From Perognathus longimembris pacificus (taxonomy: Eukaryota > Chordata > Mammalia > Rodentia > Heteromyidae), in assembly GCF_023159225.1 (NCBI RefSeq), contig NC_063181.1, positions 20,176,073-20,240,072 on the forward strand: a DNA stretch of 64,000 bases, read 5' to 3'. A program made the position numbers and the translations under genes. The notes beneath the pieces are model-generated. The model worked only from the letters and a program-made list of their open reading frames with translations. It was not told the DNA's origin and made no database searches. This document shows, piece by piece, positions 60,045-64,000 of the stretch (position 1 is the first letter of the stretch; every line of letters begins with the position of its first letter).

Positions 60045-60271
60045 GGGCTGGGGATATAGCCTAGTGGCAAGAGTGCCTGCCTCGGATACACGAGGCCCTA
60101 GGTTCGATTCCCCAGCACCACATATACAGAAAACGGCTAGAAGCGGCGCTGTGGCTCAAGAGGCAGAGTGCTAGCCTTGAGCGGGAAGAAGCCAGGGACA
60201 GTGCTCAGGCCCTGAGTCCAAGGCCCAGGACTGGCCAAAAAATAAAAAATAAAAAAAAAGAAAAAAAAAAA
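60045..60271 (+). mobile_element. IDL-Geo-type dimeric SINE (full length)
   Basis: Begins GGGCTGGGGATATAGCCTAG, B box GGTTCGATTCC, second monomer GGCTAGAAGCGGCGCTGTGG to GGACTGGCC, then an A-rich tail of about 35 bp with T and G interruptions. The 16-bp target duplication AAGAAATTTCTGCCAG is perfect (60,029-60,044 and 60,272-60,287). High CpG retention and long perfect flanks mark it as one of the youngest insertions here. Confidence 0.96.
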
Positions 60272-60639
60272 AAGAAATTTCTGCCAGAAATGTGTCCAGT
60301 CAGAGAAATGAAGATAATTTTTAACACAAATGAAAAATATAATGCCCATAATTCTGCATTTAACATTTGAGTAGTTAACTAACCTTAATTTAAATGGAGT
60401 TAATAACAGCAAAATAGACTGGTATGCTTTTTTGTGCAACTGGTTTCTGATAATAATGTTACTAAACAGGCATAAACCTGGTATGAAATCTGTTCTTCAT
60501 ATTAGTCATGATTTATATGAGTGTTTTTATTTGACAACACAATAGTAATTTGTCTCAATTTTAAATACACTGAAAATGTGATTTGCTGACCACATTTCAT
60601 TTTTGCCCTTTTTACAAGATGTTGAACTTAATGCCAGAA

Positions 60640-60775
60640 TTCCAGCATTACTTTTTCCTAGTTAACTTGGAGATATGATCTTTCAGACGTTCCTGTCAGG
60701 TATGGCTTTGAAAGGTGAGCCTGTTGATCTCAGCTGAGTGAGTAGTTAGCATTATAGACATGAGTCACCAGGAAG
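60640..60775 (-). mobile_element. Degraded composite SINE
   Basis: Linker TTCCTAGTTAACTTGGAGAT followed by the reversed 7SL-like monomer: GGTATGGCTTTGAAAGGTGA, GATCTCAGCTGAGTGAGTAG and GACATGAGTCACCAGG. Confidence 0.5.
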
Positions 60776-63136
60776 TTCCTTTTCATTGTACCTTTTAAAA
60801 ATATTAGCCATTTTGTGACAATCTTAAACTGATAGTTTCTGATTAGAGACTAAATCATTTGTAATTACCATTTCCTGGCTTAATGTATTTGTTTTTTAAC
60901 TTTTGTTGTCAATGTGATACTTTTTTATTCTAGAGCTGGGATTTTCCATAATTTCCCTTATTGTCTCCTTTCTGTTACATTCTCATAATTTATTTTCTGA
61001 TGCAAAATGCATAAACTCAGGCAAAACCTCACATGCTATCTGTATCATTCACTAATTTACATCTTATTCTTCCATTAAATCTCAATTTAGTATTTCTTTT
61101 TTTTCCTATAAAATATATTCTGGCACTTTCAATGAGCACTATATTTTACAGACCACAATATGTCTTATGTGAAACTGATAAGGTAGCAGCAGACAAAGCC
61201 CTACTATTTAGATTTGGCCTCACTCTAATAAAAGCCTGGAAATATTTACTGAATAAATAAGTTAAGGTAATCAATGACTTTCAGGTGATATATAAAGATG
61301 ATACATTGAGATGTGTACTTTTCTTAATGAGCATATTAATGTCTACTATTTTTGGTATATGCTTGCATTGGGTATATTGAGAAGACAGGGTGTTTTCTTA
61401 TGTTTTCCCCCTACAGTTACTATTATGGTACTTAAAGTTGATATTAGATTTTAAGTTATTAAATCAGGAACTATTTTTATCATAGGTAATCTTGTATTAG
61501 CCAAAAGGGTAGACATTTCCACTTTCAATTGATCAGGTTTTTATATTTTTTAATTTTTAGTTGTGATGTAATCTTTAGACCAATTCTGCTGTATTGTTCA
61601 TCTACCACTGAAAAAAATATAATTTCTCAATCGGTACTAAATTTTAAAATACAGACTAGAATAATGATATTAGTATAAGATCTTTGGTATATAGATCAAG
61701 AGGTATTGTCTCACACAAGAAATCCATAATCCAATGGCATGGCTAATGAATCCAACAATAAGTCACAGGGAAAAAACAAACTGTGCAGCTTTCATATATG
61801 CTACTTTCCAGAAAGTATTCTACCACAAGCCACTAGTTTTTCTAAGCAGAATTCAGAGAACATTGAAACTGAGTTATGAACCCACATTTATGCTATATTT
61901 AATATAATCACTATGTGAAATTCATCCACAAAAAAAATGAGTGATTAAAATCAAAGGTTGCATGTATTCAAATCTAAGCATAAAACCACTATGGTATATA
62001 ATTAATATACATCAATAAAAGAACAAACTGAAAAGGATTTTGAACCTTATTGAACTAAACTGCCAACATCATTTTATTAAATTTAAATTTAAGAACATTA
62101 GAAAGTATAAAAGAATACCCACAAAGGGTTTGTGTAAGAGGTCACACAAAGAACATTTCTGTGAAATGAAGAAGCACTCTTAAATGGAAAATAAATTGGT
62201 GATAACTCTTTCAATGGAAAAGAATTGAAAGCAATATCAATTCCAATTGTGGAAAGAAAGGGGAACGTAGGAACATAGACATCTGGGTGAAACAAAAAAA
62301 AGAAGAGAGAAAAATCAAACAAATCAGAGTGAAAGCATTGATAAATTGTCTCACAAATAGAGCCAAGCATCATCACTCCGTGGAATTTAACTGATAAAAA
62401 CACCTATCTTTGACAATCAAGTCAATAAGGACTTTGCATTTCAGTCATGAACTTTGAGAACTTGCAGACAAATAAGTTGCATGAAACAAAAACACTGACA
62501 AAATACCTTAAACCTGCAGTCACAAATGTAAATGGAAACACTTCTGATTCTATGTGTGATGTAGAAAATTGACATAAACCTTACTTGGAAACTTAAAAGA
62601 ATAGCACCATGTCATAAAACTGACAAACCACAATTTTCTCTTTTGGAGATCTGAGAAGGTAAGGACAATTAGGCTAAAAGTTAAGAAAAAATAAATGTCT
62701 GTAAAGAATAATGGAATGCAAGCACTTGATTGTGTTGGTCACATGTTATTAGATACTAGTTAGAATTCACCTAAAGTGCTTCATAAAATGAGAAATAGAA
62801 ATTGTGCATTAGCAAAAGGTTAAGCAGTCCTCAGGGACCAGAAATAAAGTGCAATATGTACCCTTTGCAAGCTCTTTTGCATGTCCTCACTGGAAGAACA
62901 TACACAAAAGACTTCCAGCAGTTCTGAAGGGAGAGCCAGGAAACTCCATCCAGAGCTTTCAAAGGATTTTTTGTTTTTAAGATAAGGAGGAAGATGATTC
63001 ATTGTTATTATGAAGAGTAAGGGAAACTAAAGAGGAAAGGAAAAATCTTTAGTGTTGTTCAAGGATTAAATCACATTTGTTGGATTGGAAAGTACTTTTG
63101 CCAGAAATCAATCAAGCCATAAATAATGAGGTCACT
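60776..63136. other. AT-rich non-coding DNA, nothing recognised
   Basis: About 2.4 kb. Contains a 101-codon minus-strand open frame (62,098-62,403) that is Phe/Ser-rich and has no domain I recognise; considered chance. Confidence 0.45.
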
Positions 63137-63310
63137 TTTTTATCATAATCAACTTTTATTGTAGCCATCCGCATTTACCATAATCCACCCCTAGACCTAT
63201 ATAGTTCACCTACTAAGCCGTGCTTCACTGAGCCAACGCGGCTTCCTGGCTTCCTTCTCAAGTTCACTCAGACCCCAGGAGGCCTCCATGTCCAGACTCT
63301 TATTAAGTAA
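63137..63310 (-). pseudogene. Possible retrocopy or LTR piece with polyadenylation signal
   Basis: A locally GC- and CpG-richer block (AGCCAACGCGGCTTCC, CATCCGC) reads on the minus strand into CAATAAAAG, then about 13 bases later six A. That could be the 3' end of a retrotransposed mRNA or of an LTR. The poly(A) is short and no duplication was found, so this is tentative. Confidence 0.3.
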
Positions 63311-63456
63311 GATAAATCATTCATAAACAAAAGTTGTAAATGGATACATTCAAAGGTAAAAGCACAGGAGTATTCTTGGGCCAGACAGGGAGGGGATGTT
63401 GAGGGGGCCGGGAGCAGGCAGCTCTACAGTCAATTAAGGAGACAGAATTTCTGTTT

Positions 63457-63562
63457 CTGAGGGGCATCTGGGTTGGTTCCTTAATTTTAACTATGACAAA
63501 TTTTTCTGCGATGAACATTGTTGTGCTGGTGGCTTTAGTGTGTTCTTGACTGTGGTCTTTTG
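63457..63562 (-). mobile_element. Inverted 5' part of an L1
   Basis: The minus strand reads, in L1 sense order, AAGCCACCAGCACAACAATG, TTCATCGCAGAAAAATTTGT and GGAACCAACCCAGATGCCCC: the end of L1 ORF2. It lies head-to-head with the plus-strand L1 3' end beginning at about 63,563. Confidence 0.85.
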
Positions 63563-64000
63563 GGGAGATGGATCAGGAAAATGTGGTACATATACACAGT
63601 GGAATTTGATGCCTCTATCAGAATGACATTGCCCCACTAGTAAGGAAATGGAAGAACTTGGGAAAAAAAATCATACCAAGTGAAGTGAGCCAGACACAAA
63701 GAAACATGGATTCTACGGTTTCACTCATAGGGAATAATTAGCAAGGTTTTAGGCTTGTCACAGCAGAGGATCACAAGAGCCTAATAGCTGCTATGCCCCT
63801 ATGAACGCACAAAACGATGCTAAGTGAAATGAACTCCAGGTTATGGAAACTAGTGTTACATCACTGTTGTAATTACTTTCAACATGCCATGTGAAACCCT
63901 AGCTTCTTTTGTTGATGATCCTCTTGTATCCCTTCCTGTGGTTGTACCTGCACTGTTACTGTATCTCATCTGAATACACTGGATACTGTATATACTGTTA
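63563..64000 (+). mobile_element. Direct 3' part of an L1, runs off the window
   Basis: Starts GATGGATCAGGAAAATGTGG, then ATGCCTCTATCAGAATGACA, GAGCCAGACACAAAGAAACA, TTTCACTCATAGGGAATAAT and TATGGAAACTAGTGTTACAT. It continues to the last base, so its tail and target duplication lie outside. It covers the more 5' part of the 3' end that most copies here lack. Confidence 0.9.

Noticed and set aside
62098..62403. 101-codon Phe-rich minus-strand open frame
   Set aside because: Low-complexity hydrophobic composition and no recognisable motif; AT-rich chance frame.
1..64000. CRISPR array, operon or phage-like system
   Set aside because: The repeats are dispersed retroelements and microsatellites; there are no spaced identical short repeats, ribosome binding sites or clustered bacterial genes. 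The window is mammalian.

Overview
This window is mammalian nuclear DNA: AT-rich, poor in CpG, with many L1 LINE fragments, tRNA- and 7SL-derived SINEs, long microsatellites and old LTR remnants. The most frequent young repeat is a dimeric SINE of about 190 bp that starts with a tRNA/ID-like monomer (A box and B box both readable) and continues into a second fixed monomer before an A-rich tail. That structure matches, from memory, the IDL-Geo SINE described as restricted to geomyoid rodents (kangaroo rats, pocket mice, pocket gophers). I therefore infer a geomyoid rodent; the rodent call is firmer than the superfamily call.

I find no convincing host protein-coding gene, exon, tRNA or other RNA gene. 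The longest open frame (178 codons from 15,052) is L1 ORF2 sequence running into a pyrimidine tract, and the other open frames that I could assign are repeat-derived. The window is most simply a gene desert or the inside of a very long intron.

Layout. 1-10 kb: a 7SL/tRNA-type composite SINE interrupted by an L1 3' end, two IDL-Geo copies 180 bp apart, MaLR-like LTR remnants and a long TTCC microsatellite. 10-16 kb: several L1 3' ends, an L1 ORF2 fragment (14.15-15.26 kb), a polypyrimidine tract that is the tail of a composite SINE, and an IDL-Geo copy. 16-22 kb: mostly unrecognised AT-rich DNA. 22-25 kb: three IDL-Geo copies, two L1 3' ends and a candidate processed retrocopy with AATAAA and poly(A) near 25.16 kb. 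26.7-28.1 kb: an ancient minus-strand L1 reverse-transcriptase region. 28-45 kb: sparse old repeats, two IDL-Geo copies and an L1 3' end. 45.3-46.4 kb: an L1 with a 5' inversion. 51 kb: two L1 3' ends. 55,484-56,010: a GC-rich solo LTR with a perfect 6-bp target duplication. 56-61 kb: two IDL-Geo copies, a MaLR-like LTR and old SINEs. 63.4 kb to the end: a second 5'-inverted L1 that runs off the window.

No set of genes works together here. What can be read is a history of retrotransposition: L1-type target-site duplications, poly(A) tails, twin-priming inversions, nested insertions, and microsatellites grown from SINE tails. Repeat-family names come from recall of consensus features without a database search; boundaries of old copies are approximate.
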